This document shows positions 57,035 to 64,000 of a stretch of DNA of 64,000 nt, one piece after another (within the stretch, counting starts at the first letter, position 1; every line of letters starts with the position of its first letter). The DNA comes from Flavobacterium sp. 1 (GTDB lineage Bacteria; Bacteroidota; Bacteroidia; Flavobacteriales; Flavobacteriaceae), in NCBI RefSeq assembly GCF_002797935.1, contig NZ_PGER01000001.1, positions 1,488,001 through 1,552,000 on the forward strand. The letters are read 5' to 3'. The notes under the pieces are model-generated. The model saw nothing but the letters and a program-made list of their open reading frames with translations. It was not told where the DNA came from and ran no database searches. A program made the translations under genes and the position numbers.

Positions 57035-57574
57035 TTAATAATTAACACTTAACTTAACTTCGGAAAATTTATTTAATATTTGACCGAAACGCGCACCTGC
57101 CTGAGAAACCACATCTAATACTTTTGTATCAATTAAATCCTCTTCTTCAGGAATCCCATATCCCAAACGATCTGTTGTTTTTCTTAACCTATTAGAAAGA
57201 AACAATGCTAGTGAGTAATAAAAATTAGCTTTAAAATCTGAATTTGAAGAAAGTCTTGCTTCTATTGCGTTTCGAGATATTTTATAAATTACGGATGTTT
57301 TTTTTGAAATAACAGAAACTGAAGGAGGTCTGGATTCTAAGAAAGACATTTCACCTACAACTTCTCCTGCTCCAAGAAGAGCAACTTCCTGTCCGTCAAT
57401 TCCATCTGAATAAATAGACAATTGACCTGATAGTAAAATGTATAAATTATCTACATAATTTCCTTTCTGGATCAGTGTTTCTCCAGTTTTTAATTCTATT
57501 TTTTGGCCATTCTGGATCATCCATTCCAGGTCTCTGTCATCTAATTGGCCTAAGAAAAAAAGCACTCGTTTCAT
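57035..57574 (-). CDS. Cyclic-nucleotide-binding domain protein without HTH
   Basis: The 179-residue protein has a single beta-roll (about 15-125; NGQKIELKTGETLIQKGNYV, LYILLSGQLSIYSDGIDG, GEVVGEMSFLESRPPSVSVI), with the phosphate-binding cassette region GEMSFLESRPPS. The C-terminal helices lack an obvious DNA-binding helix-turn-helix. It is the first gene of the export operon and could gate transcription or act as a protein switch. The ligand is not deducible, because the usual phosphate-contacting Arg occurs as ESRPPS in a slightly altered setting. Confidence 0.78.
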   Translation of the reverse strand: MKRVLFFLGQLDDRDLEWMIQNGQKIELKTGETLIQKGNYVDNLYILLSGQLSIYSDGIDGQEVALLGAGEVVGEMSFLESRPPSVSVISKKTSVIYKISRNAIEARLSSNSDFKANFYYSLALFLSNRLRKTTDRLGYGIPEEEDLIDTKVLDVVSQAGARFGQILNKFSEVKLSVNY

Positions 57575-57798
57575 AATATATATTTTTAAGGTTATGGTTA
57601 TTTAATTATGCTTTATTTTAAAAAAATCATTAAAGAATTTTATAGACTTTGATAATCAGTAATAACTTTATAGTGCATATCAACCGTACATTAATACAGC
57701 CAAAATTATTCTCGTTTAATTCAATATCTTTTTAAAGTAGGTTTAAAGGAATTCTATATAAAATTCTGCATTTGGTGAATACTTTTTATCAGACTCTT

Positions 57799-58452
57799 TT
57801 AGGCTAATGAGTTTATTAATGCTTTGGGTGATATATCATATTGATTACTGAACAATTTTGAAAAATAATGGGAATCATTATATCCAACAGAATAAGAAAC
57901 TTGAGAAATGGAATCTTGAATATAATTATCGATTAGCTGCTTTGCTTTATGCAACCTTAATATGCGTATGTATTTATTAGGAGTTAAGTAAACTAAATTT
58001 GCAATTTTTCTATGAAGCTGTCTTTCACTTACAGCCATTTTACACGATAAATAATACAAATCAAGATCATCCTTAGAAATGGAATTATAAATTTCTTTTT
58101 CTAAGTTTATTAACCAATTTTGGTCGTTTTTTGTAACTTTTTCTGGAGTGATCTTATTGGAGCATAAATGCTGAACATTCTTATTTGATTCATAAATATC
58201 AAAAATATCAGGTCGGCTTTGTATTGTTAAGCTTACTGATTTAGATTTAATTTCATTTAATATTTCCTCTATAAGATCATTAATTTCATTACTACTAGAA
58301 AAAATAATTTCATTTTTAACCTCGTTTCCAGATGTGCTAGGTGTACTAGCTGTAATAATAGAATCTAATGGACTTTTTATATGTAAGAATAGATGATTTA
58401 AAATATCTGGTGAAGACCAATCTATTGCAGTTTTCTTTGCTGTTGTATTCAT
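57799..58452 (-). CDS. AraC-type regulator with a DHp-like, His-less N-terminus
   Basis: The 217-residue protein ends in an AraC/XylS DNA-binding domain (about 125-215; MAVSERQLHRKIANLVYLTP, ISQVSYSVGYNDSHYFSKLF). The N-terminal part (residues about 15-75) reads LFLHIKSPLDSIITAS and later SSNEINDLIEEILNEIKS. It resembles a HisKA dimerisation/phosphoacceptor helix (S-H-E-I-R-T-P-L), but the His position is replaced (F-L-H-I-K-S-P-L). It may dimerise or contact a kinase without being phosphorylated there. It lies 224 bp upstream of the CNB gene. Confidence 0.8.
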   Translation of the reverse strand: MNTTAKKTAIDWSSPDILNHLFLHIKSPLDSIITASTPSTSGNEVKNEIIFSSSNEINDLIEEILNEIKSKSVSLTIQSRPDIFDIYESNKNVQHLCSNKITPEKVTKNDQNWLINLEKEIYNSISKDDLDLYYLSCKMAVSERQLHRKIANLVYLTPNKYIRILRLHKAKQLIDNYIQDSISQVSYSVGYNDSHYFSKLFSNQYDISPKALINSLA

Positions 58453-59180
58453 GATTTGTAATGATAATTAATTCTATTGATTACTAATTTTCAAAAATCG
58501 AGTACTAATATTTTTTTAAGCAAATTCAAAGCCATTTGATTTTTATTTTCAAATATCTTAAAAACAGACTCTTACAAACAATCGATACGCTTTTATTACT
58601 TTATAATCATTCTGTTTTATTAGCTTTTCTAAACTCCAAAATTTTAATTATAAATAATTCTGAAGTAATTTGATATGTCAAAGCTACTGTAAGAGTTTTA
58701 TGCGGTTTTACACTTAAAGTGTAAAAAAAGTTAAAATTAGTAGGTATTCAGCACCTTGTAAGTGAGTGAATCTAAATACATTATACAACGATTTTTTTTT
58801 AATCTTGAAAAGAGGAACGAATACAAATATTTGATAAGTATATACCCAAAATATAAATCGTGTAGGCACATCAAAAAAGTAATATAATATGAGCTCTTAT
58901 GATGAACAACATCTAAAAGAGAAATACTAAATTTTGAATGTTTTTTTTAAATATGTAGGAAAATGATTTTGGAGAAACAAAGGATAGTCGCAAAAGGATT
59001 TGCATGATAATCTGGAGACGCTGTAAACAACAATAAAATTTTATCTGAAACCAGTGTAAATAACAAAATCCAGGCTCATTTGTAATTTAATTAGCATCAG
59101 TCTTGTGGAAAATAGAAAAAAAGTTTTTTATAAAAATAAAAGAAGTCGATATTTAGATAAAGGAGCGTATCCAACTCTCT
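58453..59180. other. 728-bp gap with regulated promoter, no precursor gene seen
   Basis: I looked for a small precursor ORF on both strands and found only frames of 12-14 codons. The notable content is the palindromic operator and -7 box described at 58679-58737. If that promoter drives the AraC-type gene, the leader is about 220 bases long. Confidence 0.5.
58679..58737 (-). promoter_or_regulatory. Palindromic operator plus -7 box (site A)
   Basis: On the minus strand TTTACACTT-A-AAGTGTAAA (58707-58725) is a perfect palindrome. Counting from TTTACACTTT (58725-58716), 29 bases separate it from the -7 box TAGCTTTG (58686-58679). There is no -33 TTG, which suggests activator dependence. A 22-bp block, 58716-58737, matches site B upstream of the small lipoprotein at 21 of 22 bases. 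Confidence 0.65.
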
Positions 59181-59843
59181 CTATATCATTTGTAATAATC
59201 TACACTCACGCAAAATGTCTTCGTCATTGCCTTTATCAATTCCTAAAATATCTTTTATTTTACTTTTGCGTTTTTTAACAGTGTCTTCCGAAACTTTTAT
59301 AGTGTTTGCAATGGTTTTTATTTGACATCCTTTAGAAATAAGTGTTATGATTTGGCGGTCAACACTATCAAAATGACCTTCGGCTAACAAGCGTTCAGTT
59401 TTTGCCTTTTTAGCAGTTTTACTAAAATAGCTTTCACCAGTCATGATTTTTTCATAAGCTAACAACAATTCTTCATCGTCGAAATCAGTTTTGACCATAA
59501 TTCCGTTGACATGAGTTTTTTGATAAATATTGTACAAAATAACACTTTCAAAATGCGAAGTAATAATTAATGTTTTTGCACCAGGAATATATTTGTGAAC
59601 TAAAAGTGCTAAATCACCACCATTAAAAATGTCCTTTTCAGGGAAAGATGGTAAACTATAATCTAGCATTACCAAATCAAAAGGAATTGGTTTGGTTTCA
59701 TTTGAAATACAATCATAAGCAGCCTTACAATTGTTTGCAGAATAAAACTCTAACTCATGCCCTAACTTATTGTGAGAGAGAATGGTTTGATATCCAGTAA
59801 TCATTGAAGAATGATCTTCAACTATTAGTATTTTTTTTGTCAT
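59181..59843 (-). CDS. NarL/LuxR-type response regulator
   Basis: The 220-residue regulator has a receiver domain (about 1-125: acidic start KKILIVEDHSSM, phosphoacceptor Asp in DLVMLDYSLPSFPE, ITSHFES, and MVKTDF in place of KP). A LuxR helix-turn-helix follows (about 155-215; QIITLISKGCQIKTIANTIK, then VSEDTVKKRKSKIKDILGID). It is 6 bp downstream of the TPR kinase, its probable partner. It is the best candidate to bind the TTTACACTT operators nearby, which is inference. Confidence 0.9.
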   Translation of the reverse strand: MTKKILIVEDHSSMITGYQTILSHNKLGHELEFYSANNCKAAYDCISNETKPIPFDLVMLDYSLPSFPEKDIFNGGDLALLVHKYIPGAKTLIITSHFESVILYNIYQKTHVNGIMVKTDFDDEELLLAYEKIMTGESYFSKTAKKAKTERLLAEGHFDSVDRQIITLISKGCQIKTIANTIKVSEDTVKKRKSKIKDILGIDKGNDEDILRECRLLQMI

Positions 59844-59849
59844 TGGTGT

Positions 59850-61904
59850 TTAAAACTCAAAACTATTGAATTCTATTGGAATTGACAAATTTATTTTTGT
59901 ACCTATATTTTGTTTCGATTCTATAGAGAATTGTCCCTTAAGTTCCATTGCGCGATGATTCATGTTTTTTAATCCAATTCCTTTTTTTGCTTGCGTTAAA
60001 TCAAAACCTTTACCATTGTCGGCAATTTGAATACTTATACCTGTTTCACTTTTAGCAATTGCAATTGTTATTATATAAGCATCGGCATATTTATTGATGT
60101 TTTGTAATGCTTCTTGAAAAACTCTGTAAAGATTCATTTTTACATTTATATCGACCAACGACCAGTCTATCCTTGGATCAATTGCTATATTTATTTTAGT
60201 TATTGGATTATTGTTTAATTCCGTGAATAATGCTTTTATCGTTGTTTCAAAATCATCAGATCCTGAAAAAACATTCGTATTCAGTTCGTGTGTCAAATTG
60301 CGGATTTCTTCTTCAATATTTTTCATCTCAGCAATATGTTCCAAATATTTTTTTATTGATTCTGGTGATTGACTATATTTTATTTCGTACAAATTCATAC
60401 GTATTGCCGACAATTTTCCAATTATCCCGTCGTGCAGGTCTCTAGAGATTCGTTGTTTTTCGATAAGTTTGCCTTCTTCCATTTTTTGCTGATTTGAAAG
60501 CATCAAATTATAAATTTGCGAATCGTTTAAAGCTTGTTCTTGTTTGCGAAACAATTTTTCAAGTTTGATGTTATTGTTTTTGCGATATAAAATAATTAGC
60601 AATAATAATAATACCAAGGCACTCATGATAGCGTATAAAATGAATTGTTTTGAGATTTCATTCTTTTTATTCTCAGCTATTATTTTTTCCTGGATTATTT
60701 GGTCGGTTTCAAATTCTATTCGGGCATATTTATTACGAGAAGTACGTTCTACATCTTGAAGACTATCTTTAAGATATATGTATTTATTTGTATAATAGAA
60801 TTCGTTTTGAGGACTTGCGAGGGTTAATAATTTAAGGATTGTGAGTTCGTCTTCAAAAAGATTATTTTTACGTGCCTGTAGTAGCGCTTCTTTCAAATAG
60901 TAATTAGCTATTGAATAGTTTTTTTGATTTAAATAATATTCTCCTAAATAAGTTTTGGAGGTAATCTGAACAGGAATATTATTTATTCTGTCACCAATTT
61001 TCAAGGTTTCTTCAAATTGTTTTAATGACGATTTGTTACCCAGTTTAAATTTAGAATAAGCAAGTTTATTGGTAAGATAACAATAAATTGGAGGGTCAAC
61101 TTTTTTGAAATTTGCTATAGCTAACCCTTGTTTTGCAAATGCGATAGCTTTTTCATATTCTTGCGTTTTTACATATATATTAGCAATATGATTGTAGGGC
61201 TGGCATTTATAAGATAAATAATTTGAATTTGATTTTAATTTTTCAGAAATTTCAATAGCTTTGTTGTAATAATCTACAGCTTTTTCGTAATTATCCAGAC
61301 CTACTAGTGTACTTCCTAAAGTGAGATAACAATTGTAAATCAGCAGATTGTTTTTTTTTTCAATGCCATATTTTAATGCTTCAATCGCCAATTTTTCAGC
61401 CCCTACATAGTCATTTTTAAAAGATAATATTTCTGCTTTCCATATCTTTACATTACCTAATAAATTCTCATTTTTTTCTTTTAAAAGGACCTTTTCTGAT
61501 TTTGTAAAGTAATAATAAGCCGAATCATATTTTGTTTCTTTATTATAAACAATTGCAATACTGTAGCTTGCATTTTGAATACCTTCGTTATCATTTAATA
61601 AAATTGATTTTTGATACAGCTTTTGCAGTAAGTGTATACATTTTTCACTCTCGCCAAGTTGAAAAAATGAATCCGCCAATTCAAAATAATAATCAGATGA
61701 CATCACTAAAGTGTCATTTTTTTGAATAATTTCAGAAGCTAATAACGCCTTTTCTAACCTTTCTTCTTTAGTTATGTTTTTGTATGTCGAAGTTGAAATC
61801 AACGAATCTAAATTATTAGCGTTTGAAGTGTAAGAATTTTGATTTTTACGCTCGCATCCAATAAAAAAAATACTAAAAATAAATATTGTTGTAAATAGTT
61901 TCAA
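59850..61904 (-). CDS. TPR-containing sensor histidine kinase (HisKA_3)
   Basis: The 684-residue protein starts with a TTG codon; the upstream in-frame TAA rules out an earlier start. It has a lipoprotein-like signal (IFSIFFIGCERKN). About eight TPR-like helical repeats follow (about 60-390; SYSIAIVYNKETKYDSAYYY, YLTLGSTLVGLDNYEKAVDY), then a membrane helix near residue 425-445 and a HisKA_3 region (RISRDLHDGIIGKLSAIRMN). The HATPase shows GISIQIADNGKGFDLTQAKK and GIGLKNMNHRAMELKG. The outside TPR domain probably senses a peptide or protein partner. Confidence 0.88.
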   Translation of the reverse strand: MKLFTTIFIFSIFFIGCERKNQNSYTSNANNLDSLISTSTYKNITKEERLEKALLASEIIQKNDTLVMSSDYYFELADSFFQLGESEKCIHLLQKLYQKSILLNDNEGIQNASYSIAIVYNKETKYDSAYYYFTKSEKVLLKEKNENLLGNVKIWKAEILSFKNDYVGAEKLAIEALKYGIEKKNNLLIYNCYLTLGSTLVGLDNYEKAVDYYNKAIEISEKLKSNSNYLSYKCQPYNHIANIYVKTQEYEKAIAFAKQGLAIANFKKVDPPIYCYLTNKLAYSKFKLGNKSSLKQFEETLKIGDRINNIPVQITSKTYLGEYYLNQKNYSIANYYLKEALLQARKNNLFEDELTILKLLTLASPQNEFYYTNKYIYLKDSLQDVERTSRNKYARIEFETDQIIQEKIIAENKKNEISKQFILYAIMSALVLLLLLIILYRKNNNIKLEKLFRKQEQALNDSQIYNLMLSNQQKMEEGKLIEKQRISRDLHDGIIGKLSAIRMNLYEIKYSQSPESIKKYLEHIAEMKNIEEEIRNLTHELNTNVFSGSDDFETTIKALFTELNNNPITKINIAIDPRIDWSLVDINVKMNLYRVFQEALQNINKYADAYIITIAIAKSETGISIQIADNGKGFDLTQAKKGIGLKNMNHRAMELKGQFSIESKQNIGTKINLSIPIEFNSFEF

Positions 61905-61990
61905 TCGTTTTTAATTAAAATAAGTGTAAAAGTACATTTTTTTTAACTTTTTAATATACTTGAAAAATAATACTAAAAAAATTAAAAAGG

Positions 61991-62152
61991 TTATTTTTTT
62001 GGTGGGATTATGCTACCAGAATTATTTGGGTCAACATCAGCTTGAACTTCGGCTTGAGCTTTAGGTTTGTCAGTTTCAATTTCGTCTGCAGTACAAGAGT
62101 TTAAAGTGGCTAGCAGTGATATAATCGCGATAATATAATAAAAATGTTTCAT
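61991..62152 (-). CDS. Tiny lipoprotein, 53 aa
   Basis: From ATG 62152 the product is MKHFYYIIAIISLLATLNSC, with a lipobox ending in Cys, then an acidic tail TADEIETDKPKAQAEVQADV and a proline-rich end (SGSIIPPKK). Similar 'SCTADE'-type short lipoproteins occur near TPR kinases in Flavobacteria, with no known function. An upstream frame extension to 62200 adds no signal. It lies 86 bp upstream of the kinase gene, and site B drives it. Confidence 0.7.
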   Translation of the reverse strand: MKHFYYIIAIISLLATLNSCTADEIETDKPKAQAEVQADVDPNNSGSIIPPKK

Positions 62153-62264
62153 GGTGTTTTTGGTTTTGTTAGAAAATATTTGTTTTAGCAACAGCTTCAT
62201 AATAGTCGTTGCATTATTAAAAAAATGCTTTTCAGGAATTCCTCGTATTTGTAATATTACATAA

Positions 62265-62323
62265 CAAATCTATGGCTATTCTAAAATTTAGCTTTAGACT
62301 AAAAGTGTAAAAAATGTTAAAAT
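62265..62323 (-). promoter_or_regulatory. Operator plus -7 box of the lipoprotein gene (site B)
   Basis: On the minus strand TTTACACTTT (62311-62302) is followed after exactly 29 bases by TAGATTTG (62272-62265). The operator is an imperfect palindrome (TAGTCTAAA on its second half). The block 62302-62323 matches site A at 21 of 22 bases. The box lies about 115 bases upstream of the ATG at 62152, and no -33 TTG is seen. Confidence 0.65.
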
Positions 62324-62491
62324 ACCTACTTTTTATTGTATTCCTCTTTTGAAAATAGTTTAGCTATTTATGGAAACAATATCCTTTTACGAAAACGTAG
62401 CCTTGACTTGATAAATCACCAATAAAAATGGGATCATTTAATCACTATCATTAGTAATAAGAAAAGTTTAGCTTTTTATTCATCTAATAGT

Positions 62492-62545
<54 letters not shown>

Positions 62546-62802
62546 ATATATTACAAGTTTTTTTCGCAATATTCTTAAGAAAGTATGACCAAAATAAATA
62601 AAAAATAAGGTTTTAAAATGCTAAAGGAGAACGATGACAATAACAAAACTGCTCTAGAAGTACATATGCAGTTTTTGTATGAGCTACGTAATCCCTAAAA
62701 GCTTCAAAACATGGCTTTACGTTTTTTTTTTGTTCTTAAAAACGTTAAACATTAAAACTCTTCTAGCTCTTTTCGCAAAGGCTTTTAAATTTTTTTTGAT
62801 TG

Positions 62803-62961
62803 CTTAAAGAAGTTTCGACTCGGGCTTTTACTATACGTGAAATTGCAAAAGAAATATTTGTTTCGCCGGATGCTGTAAAATTTCACAGAAGAAAACTTTT
62901 TGAAAAATTAGAAGTAAATAATATTTCAGAAGCTATTGTTTTGCAACCAGCAATAAGCTGA
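62803..62961 (+). pseudogene. LuxR-type DNA-binding domain remnant
   Basis: The frame reads LKEVSTRAFTIREIAKEIFV, SPDAVKFHRRKLFEKLEVNN and ISEAIVLQPAIS, then TGA. This is the LuxR/NarL helix-turn-helix with its recognition helix. There is no start codon or receiver domain in frame and the upstream sequence is degenerate, so the gene is truncated. It resembles the C-terminus of a NarL-type regulator, but on the opposite strand from the active one. Confidence 0.7.
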
Positions 62962-63009
62962 TTTAGAAATAGCTTCTTTTATCGGTGTTATTTTAACCTT
63001 AAATGGCAA

Positions 63010-63204
63010 CTAACGAATCCGTTTGAAAATTATTTTTTTAGTTTCATTTGCTTGAATGATTAGATATTTTTTATTTATTTCATATTTTCCTTTCAGTAAT
63101 GTTACCATTTGTGATTCTACGGGTTCATCAAACGTACTGGGCTGAACAATAAATTGCGTTCCCAAGATTTTTGCAAAGGCATACGAAAGAATCATTGTTG
63201 CCAT
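63010..63204 (-). CDS. Small unrecognised ORF
   Basis: The 64-residue frame starts MATMILSYAFAKILGTQFIV and ends with a lysine-rich tail (QANETKKIIFKRIR). It follows the LanM-type stop by 84 bases on the same strand. It shows no cyclase motif (no LanC zinc ligands) and no leader-like acidic pattern. It may be a gene fragment or spurious. Confidence is low. Confidence 0.35.
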   Translation of the reverse strand: MATMILSYAFAKILGTQFIVQPSTFDEPVESQMVTLLKGKYEINKKYLIIQANETKKIIFKRIR

Positions 63205-63288
63205 TTAATAGCGACAAAACGTGTATAAGTAGTAATGTTTTTTTTCAATTCCATAAAATTAATTTTTCAATCTTTTGCTTCTTTTTAA

Positions 63289-64000
63289 TTAAAGTTTAAC
63301 CGAATCCGTAATCAGCATTATTTGATTCTCAAAATCTTCTATGCTTGCATTTTTAACTTTATTGTGTATATTTTCTATAGCACTGCATTTTATTAAATCC
63401 ATGCTTTTTTTATTGGGTAAATTGATACGGTTATCTAAAGCCTTAATATAAAATACAGGAATATCATCTCGTAACATTTGTTCTCGCTCCGCATCTAATA
63501 TGGGGCCGCCATTATCAAAAGCTATGTATGCTTTTGCTAACATCTCCAGTTTTATTCCATACTTGATGGAATCAGCCAAATATTCCTGCTTATTTAGAAA
63601 TTTTAAAATCTTAGCGTACACTTTTGTGTGGCGGTTGACAAAACGAATTTTGGAACTATAAAAATTAGTAATGGGAGAATATTCAGACTGCAGATGTTTT
63701 TTGTTTTTCAAAATTAAATTGTACAACTTTTGAAACCCTGTCTTAAACTCTTTTTCATATTCTGCAAGATTTACAACTGAATCGTTCAAAAAAGGCTTAT
63801 TTAATTTGTACAGTTTTTTCGTCTCCATTTCAGAAATCACTTTCATGGAATCTTTATTCACATCTTGAATTTTTGAAATTGGGAAATCAGACTCTAACAT
63901 TTTTGAAGAACCAAATCCGTACATATAATAGGGCAAATTTAAATGTCTTGTCGGGAGCAGTGATGCCTCAAAAATTGATCTAAAAATAGCACTCTGTGAT
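63289..64000 (-). CDS. LanM-type DUF4135 dehydratase, C-terminal part
   Basis: The open frame continues past 63936 to the window edge, so the visible part is about 237 residues. Key matches to the class II lanthipeptide synthetase dehydratase domain are EASLLPTRHLNLPYYMYGFG, IRFVNRHTKVYAKILKFLNK, ILDAEREQMLRDDIPVFYIK (the GDIPxF-type segment) and the final DFENQIMLITDS. It ends right after the dehydratase domain, where a LanC-like cyclase domain normally follows in LanM. The enzyme would dehydrate Ser/Thr of a precursor peptide; the upstream half is outside the window. Confidence 0.8.
   Translation of the reverse strand, partial: SQSAIFRSIFEASLLPTRHLNLPYYMYGFGSSKMLESDFPISKIQDVNKDSMKVISEMETKKLYKLNKPFLNDSVVNLAEYEKEFKTGFQKLYNLILKNKKHLQSEYSPITNFYSSKIRFVNRHTKVYAKILKFLNKQEYLADSIKYGIKLEMLAKAYIAFDNGGPILDAEREQMLRDDIPVFYIKALDNRINLPNKKSMDLIKCSAIENIHNKVKNASIEDFENQIMLITDSVKL

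Noticed and set aside
61922..61930. Third TTTACACTT site upstream of the TPR kinase
   Set aside because: The 9-bp half-site is present, but there is no -7 box at the matching distance, which would fall inside the coding region.
61991..62152. Tiny lipoprotein as the peptide precursor of the export system
   Set aside because: It has a lipobox Cys directly after a hydrophobic signal and no double-glycine or NHLP leader, so it is a lipoprotein, not a C39 substrate.

Overview
The window looks like a chromosomal segment from a Flavobacterium-type member of the Bacteroidota. It is AT-rich and many promoters fit the phylum pattern (TTG about 19 bases upstream of TAnnTTTG). Gene content agrees: SusC/SusD, GLPGLI, a KTSC/J-domain protein, a histone H1-like protein and a hybrid two-component sensor. 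Promoter, domain and family calls come from reading the sequence; no database search was run.

Left part (1-25.9 kb) is mostly housekeeping and conserved hypothetical genes: a RecD-like helicase cut by the edge, DUF3822-rsmD, two small exported proteins, a ketopantoate reductase, RNase P RNA, a MidA-type methyltransferase, an RMD1/DUF155 protein, a 2OG oxygenase, a GLPGLI/outer-membrane barrel pair, a MoxR ATPase/VWA pair, META and YchJ genes, a CHASE-PAS histidine kinase with its response regulator, and a DUF4369-thioredoxin gene split by an in-frame TGA. Decayed material lies between them: an OmpR-type regulator remnant and palindromic repeats.

Middle (25.8-31.9 kb) is a mobile and scrambled zone. 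It holds tRNA-Tyr, a complete ISL3/ISAon1-like insertion sequence whose 8-bp target duplication can be read, a truncated integrase, a histone H1-like gene with a broken partial duplicate, an SDR gene with a Crp-type regulator, and a DUF1016 nuclease pseudogene.

31.9-46.6 kb is a fructan (levan/inulin) utilisation locus, all on the minus strand. In transcription order: hybrid sensor with a periplasmic sugar-binding domain, MFS sugar porter, GH32 fructanase, SusC, SusD, DUF4960 protein, GH32-like surface lipoprotein, PfkB fructokinase. Extracellular capture and cleavage, import across both membranes, hydrolysis and phosphorylation are all represented. A decayed second sensor kinase fused to an S41 peptidase fragment follows (46.8-47.96 kb).

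47.9-64 kb is the most interesting part: a minus-strand NHLP/NHLM-type peptide export system. It comprises a zincin-like HECTH protein, two ABC transporters (one with a C39 leader peptidase), an HlyD adaptor, a TolC-type channel and a cyclic-nucleotide-binding protein. Next to it are an AraC-type regulator with a DHp-like but His-less N-terminus, a NarL-type response regulator, a TPR histidine kinase and a tiny lipoprotein. At the right edge is the end of a LanM-type (DUF4135) lanthipeptide dehydratase that stops without a cyclase domain. Two promoters in this region share a TTTACACTT operator at the same distance from a TAGnTTTG box, suggesting a small dedicated regulon. No precursor peptide gene was found inside the window.
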